Shown here in pieces: positions 31,889 to 42,768 of a DNA stretch of 64,000 nt. The translations under genes and the position numbers were made by a program. The stretch is from Winogradskyella aurantiaca (GTDB lineage: Bacteria > Bacteroidota > Bacteroidia > Flavobacteriales > Flavobacteriaceae). Location of the stretch: assembly GCF_003362725.1 (NCBI RefSeq), contig NZ_QKTV01000001.1:372001-436000 (forward strand), in the 5' to 3' direction. The notes beneath the pieces were generated by a model, which worked only from the letters and a program-made list of their open reading frames with translations, did not search any database and was not told where the DNA came from. Within the stretch, counting starts at the first letter, position 1. Each line of letters opens with the position of its first letter.

Positions 31889-34249
31889 TTAGTTTAAATT
31901 CAATTCATGCTCTACAAAAATTGGGTTGCCAAGATGGTCCATTCCTTCAATAAAAAGGGTAACTGGAATTAAAGGCCGTTCAATTTTCAAATGTGTCTTA
32001 GAATATTGGTTAAGCAGCAAGTGTGGTTCCCAGGATATGGTTCCGAAGTGCTTGTAAAAATCATCGGAACGCAGGCGATACAGAGGTCTGTAAAATTTCT
32101 TTTCGCTCGTGAAGGTAAGGGCTAAATCAAAATCTGTAAAGGAGTCTTTAGCACGTCTTCTCGCGGGGATGCTCAAATCTGTATAGAACCGGATTTCATT
32201 AAATCCATTGTATCCAAAAACAGCATAGTCTAGGATATTGGTAGGTAAATTGACTACGATTGAAGCATCGGTAAGTACATCATCCAGGTATACACGCCCC
32301 CCAAGTCTATTGTCTCTTACAGGATCTCCTGAGAAGATATTTCTTGCTCTAAATGTACTTAACCAATCACCCACAGTCCAGTACATATCGCGATCCCTAT
32401 CTAAGGGTACACGCACCTGTCCAATATTGCGGGCGCTCAGTTCCATATATCTATTTCTGGTTCTGGTCACGTCGGTCATAATAACCACCTCATCTAGTTC
32501 CTGAACCTGATCCAGTGTTTTAGTAGACATATAATTATTGTCGAAACTGGTTTTAAGATTGTAATCTGGTTTAGGTTCGAGAGGGGATAGTCCAAGTGCT
32601 ATTTTAGGAATGTTATTGGGGAAGGATTGCAGGTAAAGTTTAGCAGGACTTAGTCGTTCATTGTTACCCAATTCCGATAGGGCCACTTTGTCCGTATCAG
32701 AGACAAAGGTATTATCAACTTGAAACGAACTCTGTGTTTCGTTGAGTTCAACAAAGACAGGCACTTTATCTTCTATGGCATGCACCATAAAGGTTTTGGG
32801 TTTATTGCTATTGCCATTAACATTGGCTTTAAGGCTAATGCCCTGTTCAAAGTCATAAGGTAGACTGTTGTTATTGTTAAAGATGTTGTTCCAGTTATAG
32901 GAGGACCACCCTTGTGTGAGTAGTAACATATCTAGGTCTGCGGCAGTTTGAGCATTAGTATTGGTAAAGTAGTACTTGGCTTGTTCAACGGTACCTTGAA
33001 TATAAGGTTGCAGATAGTTATAGGATATGAGGTTATGATGGTGCTTATAGGATTTGGTTTCGGCAGGTAAGACGGATACAGAGATGTTATGAAACTTAGT
33101 GGGGTCAATGGTATCAAAGGCCAGAGACACATCAATAGAATCGTTTTCCACCATGGCGGTTTGCACCTTAGAAAGCGGGTGCATGTTAATGCCATTATAA
33201 TTAAATGCCAGTCGTTCAGCGATGGGTTTATTACGGTCATTAAATAGTGTGAAGACAGTAATGCCAGGGGGCAGTTGTTTCATATTATAGGTGCGGTTGA
33301 TCATGGTTTGATCATTAAACCTGAGGGTTTCTACCTGAAGGTCTGAGCCGTTATGAAAGCTCAGTTGGAAAGCCTGATCTTTAAAGTACTTCAGACTTTG
33401 TTCATTGGTAATAACATTGAGCATAAGCTGATTGTTATGCTGAGTGGTGTTAAGCACTAGCCCGATAGGTTCAATAGTTTGATTAAAGGAGAAGTCGAAG
33501 TCCTTATAATTATGAGTAATAACTATTTTAAAGTTATCCCCAACAGAGGGCTTGAGTAAGAACTGTCCAATACCAAGATGGTTGACATCAAAAGAGGTGA
33601 GCAACGTACCCACTTTATCAAAGACCTTACCGGTGGCATTGGCCACGCCATAGCCTTTGGTGTCTTTAATAACCACACCTACTTTGTTAACCACATTAGC
33701 CAACAGGTGACCACTCTCAGGGAGAAACTGGGCATCAATAGCAGTCTCCACACGTTCTGTATCGACATAAGCATCGGTAGCAGGGTCTATGATCTTAACA
33801 GTGGTGGAGAAGTAGTTGGGTTCTTTAAAGTTACGTGACCAGTTGGTATAGGCCTTTACGATATAGGATCCGGTGGCAAAGTTATCATCAATATCAATGA
33901 CATTAGAGGTAACACCATTGTTAACCCGTAATAGTTGTTGTTTAATAGGATTTTGATTCATGTCTTCGATACTCACATAAAGATTGGTGGTGAGTAATGA
34001 AGGCATTTTTTCTTTTTTATCCATGACATAGGCCGTAAAGCCAATGGACTCTCCCTTGATATAGGTGGATTTGTTTAAATGGAGGTAGATGACCTCACGG
34101 GCTGTATCGGTATAATCAATAAAGGCATCAACTATGACATTTGTTTTCTGGGCACTGGTAGTTTGTGCCCACAGGGTACTACATAAAAATAATAGAACTA
34201 GAACGATGGTTTTGGGGAGGCGGGGGGATAAAAATGTAGTTCTATGCAT
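31889..34249 (-). CDS. Large MG2/plug-domain surface protein (paralogue B)
   Basis: The 786-residue paralogue of the gene at 29163 has a signal peptide (VLVLLFLCSTLWAQ), then VIYLHLNKSTYIKGES, GFTAYVMDKKE, DFATGSYIVKAYTNWS-like segments and FLPESGHLLANVVNKVG. The C-terminal part again has a plug-like stretch (LDEVVIMTD, YLDDVLTDASI) and ends in HLKIERPLIPVTLFIEG. A conserved segment VETAIDAQFLPESGH is shared with A. It lies 49 bp downstream of metG on the same strand. Likely a surface or outer-membrane role; ligand unknown. Confidence 0.75.
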   Translation of the reverse strand: MHRTTFLSPRLPKTIVLVLLFLCSTLWAQTTSAQKTNVIVDAFIDYTDTAREVIYLHLNKSTYIKGESIGFTAYVMDKKEKMPSLLTTNLYVSIEDMNQNPIKQQLLRVNNGVTSNVIDIDDNFATGSYIVKAYTNWSRNFKEPNYFSTTVKIIDPATDAYVDTERVETAIDAQFLPESGHLLANVVNKVGVVIKDTKGYGVANATGKVFDKVGTLLTSFDVNHLGIGQFLLKPSVGDNFKIVITHNYKDFDFSFNQTIEPIGLVLNTTQHNNQLMLNVITNEQSLKYFKDQAFQLSFHNGSDLQVETLRFNDQTMINRTYNMKQLPPGITVFTLFNDRNKPIAERLAFNYNGINMHPLSKVQTAMVENDSIDVSLAFDTIDPTKFHNISVSVLPAETKSYKHHHNLISYNYLQPYIQGTVEQAKYYFTNTNAQTAADLDMLLLTQGWSSYNWNNIFNNNNSLPYDFEQGISLKANVNGNSNKPKTFMVHAIEDKVPVFVELNETQSSFQVDNTFVSDTDKVALSELGNNERLSPAKLYLQSFPNNIPKIALGLSPLEPKPDYNLKTSFDNNYMSTKTLDQVQELDEVVIMTDVTRTRNRYMELSARNIGQVRVPLDRDRDMYWTVGDWLSTFRARNIFSGDPVRDNRLGGRVYLDDVLTDASIVVNLPTNILDYAVFGYNGFNEIRFYTDLSIPARRRAKDSFTDFDLALTFTSEKKFYRPLYRLRSDDFYKHFGTISWEPHLLLNQYSKTHLKIERPLIPVTLFIEGMDHLGNPIFVEHELNLN

Positions 34250-34298
34250 AATGGCAGTTTTGTGAAATATTCTTACAATAACAATGCCAAAATAAAAA

Positions 34299-36362
34299 TC
34301 AACTAATTTTTAAGCCGTTCGTGGTCAATTGATCATCAGGGTTCACGAAGACTAATTTACCATCTGCATCCTCAGTCATAAGAATCATTCCTTGGCTTTC
34401 AACCCCTCTTAATTTTCGTGGAGCCAAGTTCACCAATACGGTCACCTGTTTGCCTACAACTTCTTCTGGTGAAAAGCTTTCAGCGATACCAGACACAATT
34501 GTTCTAACATCGATTCCAGTATCCACTTTAAGCACCAGGAGTTTTTTGGTTTTAGGCATTTTTTCTGCTTCTAATATAGTACCAACCCGCATATCTAATT
34601 TGGTGAAATCATCAAAGCTGATCTCTGGTTTTTGAGGTTCTGTTTTCTCTTGCGCTTTTAAATTTTCTTTTAAACTTTCTTCAAGTTTTTCTAATTGTAA
34701 GGCAATGGTTTTGTCTTCAATTTTAGTGAATAATAATTCGGCCTTGCCTATTTGATGTCCACTTGGCAATAAATTTTTTGAGGATGTAATATGGTCCCAG
34801 GAAAGTGAACCCAAAGTATCAAAGTTTAATATGGATTTGAGCTTTTTTGATGAAAATGGGAGTAAAGGTTCGCACAAAACAGCCAATCCTGCCGCAATTT
34901 GCAAAGCTACATTCATGATGGTTTTGGTACGGTCCTCATCAGTTTTAATGGTTTTCCAGGGTTCTTCATCTGCCAGGTACTTATTTCCTAAACGGGCCAG
35001 GTTCATCAATTCTTGAGAGGCTTCTCTGAAACGATAACGTTCTATGGAACTTGAAATCACTGCCGGATATGCTCGTAGTGCCTCTATGGCCGCGGTATCT
35101 TCTTTAGTGAAGGACCCAGCCTCAGGAACAACCCCTTCATAATATTTGTTGGTGAGTACCACTACACGATTGATGAAGTTTCCAAAAATGGCCACTAACT
35201 CATTGTTGTTGCGTGCCTGAAAGTCTTTCCATGTAAAGTCATTGTCTTTCGTTTCAGGGGCATTGGCCGTAAGTGTGTAGCGCAATACATCTTGCTGGTT
35301 AGGAAAGTCCTTTAAATAATCTGGAAGCCAAACTGCCCAATTCTTTGAAGTAGATAACTTTTTTCCTTCAAGATTCAGGAATTCGTTGGCCGGGACATTT
35401 TCTGGCAATACATAATCTCCATGTGCTTTTAACATCGATGGGAAAATGATACAATGAAAAACAATATTGTCCTTACCGATAAAATGCACTAGTTTGGTTT
35501 GGTCATCTTTCCAATAATCTTCCCAGTTTTTACCGTTGGCCGCTGCCCATTCCTTGGTTGCTGAAATATAACCAATGGGTGCGTCAAACCATACATAGAG
35601 GACTTTACCCTCAGCTCCCTCAACAGGTACTGGAATTCCCCAGTCCAAATCTCTGGTGACTGCACGGGGTCTTAATCCATCATCCGTCCATGACTTTACC
35701 TGGCCCAGGACGTTGGCTTTCCAATCCTTTTTATGATCGACTAATATCCATTGTTTGAGAAAATCTTGATACTCGTCTAATGGAAGGTACCAGTGCTTCG
35801 TGGATTTTAAAGTAGGAGTATTACCTGTTACAGCTGATTTTGGATTAATAAGATCCGTAGCGTTATGACTGGTGCCACAATTTTCACATTGGTCCCCATA
35901 GGCCTCTTCGTAACCACATTTAGGACAGGTTCCAATTATAAACCTGTCTGCTAAAAACATCTTAGTGGTTTCATCATAGAATTGCTCTGATGTCTCTTCA
36001 ATAAACTTCCCCTCGTCGTACAATTTCCTAAAAAAATCAGAAGCTGTTTGATGATGATTTTCATTAGAAGTACGCGAGTAATTATCAAACGAAATCCCAA
36101 AATCCTCAAATGATTCCTTAATAATATTATGGTATTTGTCTACAATATCCTGGGGTGTTACCCCTTCTTTTTTAGCTTTAAGGGTAATTGGAACACCATG
36201 CTCATCACTACCGCAAATAAAGGCGACGTCGTTTCCTTTGATTCTCAGATATCTGGCATAGATATCTGCAGGCACATACACCCCAGCCAAATGGCCTATA
36301 TGAATTGGCCCATTTGTATATGGTAATGCAGCGGTTATAGTATATCGTTCAGAGGAATTCAT
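34299..36362 (-). CDS. metG: Methionyl-tRNA synthetase
   Basis: The 687-residue enzyme charges tRNA-Met with methionine. The class I HIGH box is PIHIGHLAG (residues 19-27), zinc is bound by CPKCGY and QCENC, and the second signature is KLSTSKN. A C-terminal EMAP-like tRNA-binding domain ([20 protein letters not shown]) makes it the long, homodimeric form. Translation essential gene in the cytosol. The gap to the divergent LD-carboxypeptidase is 103 bp. Confidence 0.97.
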   Translation of the reverse strand: MNSSERYTITAALPYTNGPIHIGHLAGVYVPADIYARYLRIKGNDVAFICGSDEHGVPITLKAKKEGVTPQDIVDKYHNIIKESFEDFGISFDNYSRTSNENHHQTASDFFRKLYDEGKFIEETSEQFYDETTKMFLADRFIIGTCPKCGYEEAYGDQCENCGTSHNATDLINPKSAVTGNTPTLKSTKHWYLPLDEYQDFLKQWILVDHKKDWKANVLGQVKSWTDDGLRPRAVTRDLDWGIPVPVEGAEGKVLYVWFDAPIGYISATKEWAAANGKNWEDYWKDDQTKLVHFIGKDNIVFHCIIFPSMLKAHGDYVLPENVPANEFLNLEGKKLSTSKNWAVWLPDYLKDFPNQQDVLRYTLTANAPETKDNDFTWKDFQARNNNELVAIFGNFINRVVVLTNKYYEGVVPEAGSFTKEDTAAIEALRAYPAVISSSIERYRFREASQELMNLARLGNKYLADEEPWKTIKTDEDRTKTIMNVALQIAAGLAVLCEPLLPFSSKKLKSILNFDTLGSLSWDHITSSKNLLPSGHQIGKAELLFTKIEDKTIALQLEKLEESLKENLKAQEKTEPQKPEISFDDFTKLDMRVGTILEAEKMPKTKKLLVLKVDTGIDVRTIVSGIAESFSPEEVVGKQVTVLVNLAPRKLRGVESQGMILMTEDADGKLVFVNPDDQLTTNGLKIS

Positions 36363-36465
36363 GCGTTATCTAATTAAGTCGACAAAATTAAGGATTCCTG
36401 TCCCTAATTAGAAAAAAAATGTACATTTACCCTAGACCCTAAGGGGGCTGTCATCTATCAGATTT

Positions 36466-37467
36466 ATGAGGAGAATTGTTAAACTATTAGGTCTTATGAT
36501 TTTTGCAATTTCCTGGGGACAGTCTTTTGAAACTCGCAATAGTATGAGCGTCACAGAATTTGCACAACCGCCTTATCTAAAAGCAGGTGATAAAGTGGCT
36601 ATTATAGCTCCATCTGGAATTTTGAAAAGTAAAGAAGGTGAGGTGAGACAAGCGGAACAACTTCTTAGATCCTGGGGTTTAGAGGTTGTGGTTGGAGAGT
36701 ATGTTTTTGAGCAAAACCATCATTTTGCGGGAACCGATGCCCAAAGGGCTCAGGATCTACAAGAGGCAATGGATGATCCAACTATTAGTGCAATTTGGTG
36801 TGCCAGAGGAGGTTATGGAACGGTTCGTATATTGGATCAACTTGATTTCACCAAAATCAAACAACAGCCTAAGTGGATTATTGGATATAGTGATATCACG
36901 GCTCTTCATAATGAGTTACATAACCATAGTTTGGAATCCATCCATGCTTTAATGTGTGTGAGTTTAACAGAAGATCTAGAGGGTATCGAGAATAGTGTGG
37001 CCACATTTAAACAAGCTCTTTTTGGGAACTTGGGTATTTATACTCTTGAAGGGTCCAACTATAACAAAATTGGAAGTGCTACAGGGCCCTTAGTAGGTGG
37101 AAATTTAACTATGTTGCATACCATGTTAGGTTCGAAGTCCAGCATCGATACTACAGGTAAGATTTTGTTTATCGAGGAAATAGGGGAGTATAAGTACCAT
37201 ATAGACCGGATGCTTCAGAGTTTAAAACGCGCTGGGTATTTTGAAAATTGCGCTGGGGTAATCGTTGGGGATTTCAGTAAGCTTCGAAAGAATACGACCC
37301 AATGGGGCACCTCTATTGAACAGTTGATCCTAGATGTATTGGCAGAATATGATATCCCAGTTGCTTTTAATATGCCTGCAGGCCATGAAAAAGACAATAG
37401 AGCCTTAGTTCTTGGAAGAAACATAACTCTTAAAGTCAACAAGGATAATTCTACTATTAAGTTTTAG
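36466..37467 (+). CDS. LD-carboxypeptidase (peptidase S66 family)
   Basis: The 333-residue protein matches S66 LD-carboxypeptidases: LKAGDKVAIIAPSG, WCARGGYGTVRILDQLD, WIIGYSDITALHNEL with the catalytic Ser, the Glu in FIEEIGEYKYHIDRML, and the His in NMPAGHEKDN. It trims D-Ala from murein tetrapeptides for cell-wall recycling. The first ~19 residues look like a signal peptide, unlike cytosolic relatives, which suggests export or a longer upstream start choice. Its end overlaps the convergent serine hydrolase by 11 bp. Confidence 0.85.
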   Translation: MRRIVKLLGLMIFAISWGQSFETRNSMSVTEFAQPPYLKAGDKVAIIAPSGILKSKEGEVRQAEQLLRSWGLEVVVGEYVFEQNHHFAGTDAQRAQDLQEAMDDPTISAIWCARGGYGTVRILDQLDFTKIKQQPKWIIGYSDITALHNELHNHSLESIHALMCVSLTEDLEGIENSVATFKQALFGNLGIYTLEGSNYNKIGSATGPLVGGNLTMLHTMLGSKSSIDTTGKILFIEEIGEYKYHIDRMLQSLKRAGYFENCAGVIVGDFSKLRKNTTQWGTSIEQLILDVLAEYDIPVAFNMPAGHEKDNRALVLGRNITLKVNKDNSTIKF

Positions 37468-39574
37468 TGATTTTTTCGAGTAAGGAACTTGAAAGTTCGT
37501 TTCCGTTTTTATCGATCTCAACAAACCAAATATTGGAGTGGCATTTTCTGTTAATGTCTGTATTATTATCACAGTTTTGTTTGGACCCTTTAAGTAGGTA
37601 TCCAGTATCGGTTAATTCTCCACTAAATCCGTACTCGTTGTAGAAACCCCCATAGGTATTTTGCCACTGCTGTTTTCCATCTTTATCAGTTTTAATGACA
37701 TACATATCGTAATTACCGTTTCCAAAAGAGCTGGTAGACCCTATAATTAAATAGCCATCATCTGTAGCGAGAATGGAGCTGGCTTTATCATAACTAGACC
37801 CACCAAGGCGTTTAAAGAAAATCTCATTGCCATTAGGGTAGTTGGCGGTTAATAAAATATCGGAGGATGTTCCATCTGCTGATTTGATGGTACTTACCTG
37901 CATGGATCCAATATCAGTCTGTATTTTCGGTTGAAATTTAAGGTTTGTTGCCTTTTTAAAACTCATATTTTTAGCCCGATCATAGCTTAACTTAAGCTCA
38001 ATAACGCGGTTATACTTATCACGAATTACTTTTAAGTTATAATTTTCTCCAGCTAATAAATCATCTCTGTTAAAGATGGTTACTTCTTCTTCACGGTCTT
38101 CATTTGAAAATGAAAAATGCAGTCCCTTATCTTGATTAAGAACAAGGTCAAAACTTATGTTTAGTTCTGAATTATTATAACTTCCTGTTAAGGCTTCTAA
38201 ATCTTCAGGACTTGCTGCAATAGTATTTGTTTTTTGATAGGTAAATGATTTTCCTGATGGATAGAATACCGTCATTTTATCCTTGTAGAAACGAATCTTT
38301 TGAGTCTGGTCCTGATCAAAATGATAAGTGTTATTCCCTTCCTGAGTCAGTCCTAATCTGAGGTATTTACCTTGTAGAAAGTAAAGTTTATTGTCTTCCT
38401 CTTCTATTCGGGTTAAATAACCACTGGCCGTATAATAGCTGCCTTCACATTTATAGAGTTCCTTAGAATTTTTAGCATCCAATAAGGCTGCGTCATACGC
38501 CACCTTGAATTCTTGCTTAGGAAGCATTAGCTGAGCAATGTCATCAGCAAGGTTGTCGCTTCTTATATTGCCATTATTACTCATGATAAAAATTGACAAG
38601 TTCTCTTCAGGAAACCGAAGTGTTTGAGTATTATAAGCATTGGTGACACCATCGTGATGAACGGCTTTTCGTCCGAGACGATCGTCCAACTTTAATCCAA
38701 AACCATAACTATTTATTTCACTACTTGGAATGGGCAATTGACTTGTAATCAACAATTGGTTATTGTCCTTGGTAGCATTTTGTATGGCTTGTTCAAATAC
38801 TAACTGGTCTTTAAGAGTGGTATACAAAAAACCTTCACCAGCAGTCTTGGTTACGGATATGGAATGAAATAATTCACCATAACCCCAATCTGAATATGGA
38901 GCTGCCTTATTGGGAATGACACCCATATAGCGTTTTATAAACGAAGTGTCATTCATTCCGAGTTTTCTAAAAAAGGTATCGGAATAATCTGTGAATTTCT
39001 GATCCGTGACAGTTTCAATAAGTTTCGCTAGAATTACATAACCAGAATTACTATAGGAGTATCTAGATCCAGGTTTAAACCCAATATCTTCTTGTTGCTC
39101 CAATAGATTTATGACATCATCATTATCCAGTCCTACGCGTTTCCACCAGACATCCCCTTGTAAACTCATTAATTCAACATAATCTCTGATACCGCTGGTA
39201 TGATTGATAAGGTGACGAATTTTTATCTTCTCTTCTATATTTGTATACAAATTAGGCAGGTACTTTCTTATATCATCTTCAAGCTGAAGTTTATTCTCCA
39301 TTGCTAGTTCTAAAATCATCAATGCCGTAAATTGTTTGGCGGTGGAGGCAATGTTGGATCTGGTTTTTGGACTCACTTTCACCTGATGTTCGAGATTGGC
39401 AAGGCCTCGATACTTTTCATAAATGATATTACCGTCTTTGACGATACCTACCATAATACCTGGACCTGTTTCGTTGATTTGTGATGCGATGATGGAGTCA
39501 ATTTGACGCAGGGGAAGCTGTGACTGAGCAGTTAATACTGTAATATTGATGAGAAGTAGAAATATGTTTTTCAT
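37457..39574 (-). CDS. Serine hydrolase (beta-lactamase family) with C-terminal beta domain
   Basis: The ATG at 39574 gives a signal peptide (MKNIFLLLINITVLTAQS); the longer frame begins with TTG. The catalytic domain has SNIASTAKQFTALM with SxxK, YSYSNSGYVILAKL with the YxN motif, and HHDGVTNAYNT in place of KTG (HxG type). The last ~290 residues are beta-rich (DUF3471-like, then segments resembling repeats: GGSSYDKASSILATDDGYLI, DGKQQWQNTYGG). A periplasmic or surface esterase/peptidase is likely. It lies just downstream of the AraC-type regulator. Confidence 0.85.
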   Translation of the reverse strand: MKNIFLLLINITVLTAQSQLPLRQIDSIIASQINETGPGIMVGIVKDGNIIYEKYRGLANLEHQVKVSPKTRSNIASTAKQFTALMILELAMENKLQLEDDIRKYLPNLYTNIEEKIKIRHLINHTSGIRDYVELMSLQGDVWWKRVGLDNDDVINLLEQQEDIGFKPGSRYSYSNSGYVILAKLIETVTDQKFTDYSDTFFRKLGMNDTSFIKRYMGVIPNKAAPYSDWGYGELFHSISVTKTAGEGFLYTTLKDQLVFEQAIQNATKDNNQLLITSQLPIPSSEINSYGFGLKLDDRLGRKAVHHDGVTNAYNTQTLRFPEENLSIFIMSNNGNIRSDNLADDIAQLMLPKQEFKVAYDAALLDAKNSKELYKCEGSYYTASGYLTRIEEEDNKLYFLQGKYLRLGLTQEGNNTYHFDQDQTQKIRFYKDKMTVFYPSGKSFTYQKTNTIAASPEDLEALTGSYNNSELNISFDLVLNQDKGLHFSFSNEDREEEVTIFNRDDLLAGENYNLKVIRDKYNRVIELKLSYDRAKNMSFKKATNLKFQPKIQTDIGSMQVSTIKSADGTSSDILLTANYPNGNEIFFKRLGGSSYDKASSILATDDGYLIIGSTSSFGNGNYDMYVIKTDKDGKQQWQNTYGGFYNEYGFSGELTDTGYLLKGSKQNCDNNTDINRKCHSNIWFVEIDKNGNELSSSLLEKITKT

Positions 39575-39649
39575 AATGAGAATTATTTTCTTCAAAACTC
39601 TAAAATCAAGCCTGACCGTGCGCTTCAAATCTTGATTTGAGACCTTTTT

Positions 39650-40807
39650 TCAGGAAAGATTTTCAATAAAATTCTTAGGCGTTATACCTGTGCTCTTTTT
39701 AAATGCTCGATTGAAAGTGGCTTTACTATTGAATCCTGATTCTAAAGCGATTCCTAGTAAGGTGGTCTGTTGATGTTCTCCATTCCGGAGTTTACCTTTA
39801 ATGGCCTCTATACGATAATGATTAATAAAATCATTAAAGTTCATTTTGGCCCCCAAATTAATAGATGAGGAGATGGTCTTAGAATTGGTATTGAGTTCTT
39901 TGGCCACGTCTAAAAGTGTTAATTGCGGGTTTTGGAATATTTTTTTCCCCTCCAGAATGTTTACAATTTGATTATACCATTTATCAATGTCAACCGCAAC
40001 AGCTGATGTTTTCTCGTCCTCTAGTTCTTCAAAGTTTGGTTCAACCTTAGCTGGTGGTATGGCAATTGATTTCACAGACTGGGCATACCCGCTAATGGAT
40101 ATGTAAAGCATGATAAAGCCAAAGGATAAGTAATACCAAAATTGACTTCCAAAATTTTCCCACTGGGGGTTGGTAAAGAAAAAAACAATGCGAAGCACTA
40201 CAAATAAGAGCAACGCTATCAGGAAATTTTGAATCCATCGAAATAATATGGAATCGGCGTAACTGACAACATTAAAAATAATGTTCTTATAAGATAAATA
40301 GGTTCTAAGGCTTAAGACTAAATAATAGAGCATAGAAAACAATCCAAGAATCTGATACCAGGCTTTCAGATCTTTGTCTCTGCCGTCAGCGTAAAAATAG
40401 AATTCATCCAATATAATTTTGTCAGTGATAAAAACGACTATAGAATATAAAAGATAGAGGATTCCAGGAATAAAATGTATACAGTCTTTTCGGGAGAATC
40501 GGAACGAGGGATTGAGTAAGCTTCGAATATAAAAGTAAACCACCGGACCAATCACGAGAACCTGCATAAAAGGTATGAAGAATAAGATTTCTGTTGTGGT
40601 ATCTGAATAACCATACCAACCGGCATAACCTAGCATATAAGGGGTTATATAGAGAGCACATAGAAACAGTAACAAACTCAGCCATAGGCTACTCAAATTT
40701 TGATATTGTATCCCTTTTTTTAAACATAAGCATGAAAATACAATCCCATGAATAAAGAAAATGAGCAGTACTGGGGCCTTATCTATAAATGCGAACGGTG
40801 CGTCCAA
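39650..40807 (-). CDS. Membrane-bound AraC-family regulator
   Basis: The first ~245 residues hold about seven hydrophobic helices (LLFLCALYITPYML, VIGPVVYFYI, LFVVLRIVFFF), and the last ~100 are an AraC helix-turn-helix pair: TLLDVAKELNTNSKTISSSI and LLGIALESGFNSKATFNRAF. Such regulators sense a membrane or periplasmic signal and bind DNA near the inner membrane. The start is a TTG (no usable ATG upstream before a stop). It precedes the serine hydrolase gene, a likely target, with a 75 bp gap. Confidence 0.85.
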   Translation of the reverse strand: MDAPFAFIDKAPVLLIFFIHGIVFSCLCLKKGIQYQNLSSLWLSLLLFLCALYITPYMLGYAGWYGYSDTTTEILFFIPFMQVLVIGPVVYFYIRSLLNPSFRFSRKDCIHFIPGILYLLYSIVVFITDKIILDEFYFYADGRDKDLKAWYQILGLFSMLYYLVLSLRTYLSYKNIIFNVVSYADSILFRWIQNFLIALLLFVVLRIVFFFTNPQWENFGSQFWYYLSFGFIMLYISISGYAQSVKSIAIPPAKVEPNFEELEDEKTSAVAVDIDKWYNQIVNILEGKKIFQNPQLTLLDVAKELNTNSKTISSSINLGAKMNFNDFINHYRIEAIKGKLRNGEHQQTTLLGIALESGFNSKATFNRAFKKSTGITPKNFIENLS

Positions 40808-40862
40808 TGATATATACGGTGCTTAATATTAAAGGTACTATTATTTTAAATAACTTAGAATT

Positions 40863-41222
40863 ATGGCACAGCATTATGAACTTGGTAAAAATGGAGAGCA
40901 GTTGGCTGTGGATTATTTGATAGCTCAAGGCTACAATGTTCGAGCAAGAAATTACAGATTTGAAAGAGCTGAAGTAGATATCCTTGCTGAAAAAAATGGC
41001 ATTCTTGCCGCGGTTGAAGTAAAAACAAGAACATCCAGAGAGTTTGGGAATCCACAGGACTTTGTAAAACCAAGACAAATACAGAACCTGGTTAAAGCAG
41101 TTGATGCATATATATTAGAAGAAAGTCTTGACCTTGAAGTGCGATTTGATATTATAGCAATAATTAAAACAAATGAACACCAGGAACTAGAACACTTAAA
41201 AAATGCCTTCTATCATTTTTAG
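40863..41222 (+). CDS. yraN: YraN/UPF0102 family protein
   Basis: The 119-residue protein has the UPF0102 endonuclease-like core, with AVDYLIAQGYNVRARNYRF, EVDILAEKNGILAAVEVKTR, the D-(E/D)xK motif of restriction-type nucleases, and EFGNPQDFVKPRQIQ. The biochemical role is unproven. It overlaps the convergent small membrane protein by 4 bp. Confidence 0.88.
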   Translation: MAQHYELGKNGEQLAVDYLIAQGYNVRARNYRFERAEVDILAEKNGILAAVEVKTRTSREFGNPQDFVKPRQIQNLVKAVDAYILEESLDLEVRFDIIAIIKTNEHQELEHLKNAFYHF

Positions 41223-41557
41223 ATATAGATGTTGATAAAGACAAATAGTAACGAATAAAATAGTACATTAATAACCCTCTTATTAAAAGGTAACGCTAAT
41301 TGCCTTTTCCATTCTAGTTTAATAATATCGGATGAAATAAGAACAACCAAAAACAGAATGCCCAAAACTATAAACCAATATAGGGATTGCGGAAAGGGGA
41401 AGGTAACACTGGAAAGGAGAAATAAAACCACCAATCCACCTGACAGTAATAAGCGTCTTTCTTTATTCTGATTAAGCTTTTGCCTTAGACTTATATCTTT
41501 AAGTTTGATTGTTATAAAAGCAACAATAACCGAGATAAATACGATTTCATTTAACAT
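41219..41557 (-). CDS. Small membrane protein
   Basis: The 112-residue protein has four hydrophobic segments, at about residues 2-20, 40-55, 63-75 and 95-112 (MLNEIVFISVIVAF, LLSGGLVVLFLLSS). No family is recognised. It is the last gene of the yicC-gmk-nadD run on this strand, 42 bp after nadD, but conservation of that link is unknown. Confidence 0.55.
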   Translation of the reverse strand: MLNEIVFISVIVAFITIKLKDISLRQKLNQNKERRLLLSGGLVVLFLLSSVTFPFPQSLYWFIVLGILFLVVLISSDIIKLEWKRQLALPFNKRVINVLFYSLLFVFINIYI

Positions 41558-41599
41558 AACACAAGAATTTCGAAAAGGGGGTTTAAAATTCTTACAAAT

Positions 41600-42178
41600 C
41601 TACCGATAAAAGTTCATTTCATCGAGGTACTCCCAAACTTTAACAGGTAGCATAGGCTTAATATTTCTGTTGGCCTTTATTTCCTGCCTTATGAAGGTAG
41701 AAGACAACTCTAAAATAGGGGCTGAAATGTTAAAAATTTTCTTATTATTCAGGAATTCTTCTTTTACAGGCTTGCTTTTTATTCTTGGATAGACAAAAAT
41801 ATGGTGTTGATTAAGGATCTCTTCATAATTTTTCCATTTATGAAATGATGCTAAATTGTCCTCACCCATGATTAATGAGAAATCATGTTCAGGAAACTTT
41901 TCTTTTAAATACAATAGCGTTTTGATGGTATAATTTGGTTGGGGAAGGTTAAATTCGATGTCCGAAGGTCTAAGTTTAGGAAAATCTTCCGTAGCCCTGT
42001 ATACCATTTCTAAACGTTGATGATTGTCAAGAAGACTGTTTTTCTTTTTAAATGGACTTAAAGGTGTCACTACCAACCACACTTCATCTAATTGACTGTG
42101 TTCAACCATGTGATTGGCAATGATCAGGTGGCCAACATGGATGGGGTTAAAGGTTCCAAAAAAAAGACCAATGTTCAT
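41600..42178 (-). CDS. nadD: Nicotinate-nucleotide adenylyltransferase
   Basis: The 192-residue enzyme has the nucleotidyltransferase motif GTFNPIHVGHL near the start, KNSLLDNHQRLEMV, and the C-terminal ISAPILELSSTFIRQEI (SSTxIR). It makes NaAD in NAD biosynthesis. It follows gmk with only 3 bp between the genes. Confidence 0.95.
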   Translation of the reverse strand: MNIGLFFGTFNPIHVGHLIIANHMVEHSQLDEVWLVVTPLSPFKKKNSLLDNHQRLEMVYRATEDFPKLRPSDIEFNLPQPNYTIKTLLYLKEKFPEHDFSLIMGEDNLASFHKWKNYEEILNQHHIFVYPRIKSKPVKEEFLNNKKIFNISAPILELSSTFIRQEIKANRNIKPMLPVKVWEYLDEMNFYR

Positions 42179-42181
42179 ATC

Positions 42182-42760
42182 CTAATCATTGATAAAATTA
42201 GCAACAAGGTTATAGGCGTCTTCTAACGCCTTGTCCAGATCTGTATTAACAACAATTGTATCAAATTGAGGAGCTGTTGCCAATTCTACAGGTGCCTTAG
42301 CAACCCGCATGTTTATTTTGTCCTGAGACTCTTCACCACGGTCTTTAAGACGTCTTATCAACTCATTTAAATTGGGGGGTTTGACAAAAACAGCTAGAGT
42401 TTCTTCTGGGAATTTCTTCTTTATACGAAGCCCCCCGGTAACATCAATATCAAAAATAACGTGTTTGCCCTTGCTCCAAATGCGCTCAATTTCTGATTTT
42501 AAAGTGCCATAAAAATTGTCTCTATAAACTTCTTCCCATTCTAAGAATTCATCATTTCTGATTTTATTTTTAAACTCTTCAAGACTCAAGAAATAGTAAT
42601 CTTTCCCATCTACTTCTTGTCCTCTACTTTCTCTTGAAGTGGCTGAAATGGAAAATTCCAGATTGAGCTCCGGTTGTTTTAAAAGATGCCTTACTATGGT
42701 TGTTTTTCCTGATCCAGACGGGGCTGAAAAAACAATAAGTTTTCCTTTTGGTGCTGACAT
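42182..42760 (-). CDS. gmk: Guanylate kinase
   Basis: The 192-residue enzyme phosphorylates GMP to GDP. The P-loop is SAPSGSGKTT; GMP-binding residues are in ISATSRESRGQEVDGKDYYF; WEEVYRDNFYGT and VIFDIDVTGGLRI complete the pattern. It sits between yicC and nadD in a tight operon (8 and 3 bp gaps). Confidence 0.96.
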   Translation of the reverse strand: MSAPKGKLIVFSAPSGSGKTTIVRHLLKQPELNLEFSISATSRESRGQEVDGKDYYFLSLEEFKNKIRNDEFLEWEEVYRDNFYGTLKSEIERIWSKGKHVIFDIDVTGGLRIKKKFPEETLAVFVKPPNLNELIRRLKDRGEESQDKINMRVAKAPVELATAPQFDTIVVNTDLDKALEDAYNLVANFIND

Positions 42761-42768
42761 AGGGGTAA

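Noticed and set aside
40779-41078. Minus-strand frames over yraN and the AraC start
   Set aside because: They are antisense to yraN, whose motif content is clear, and carry no family features.
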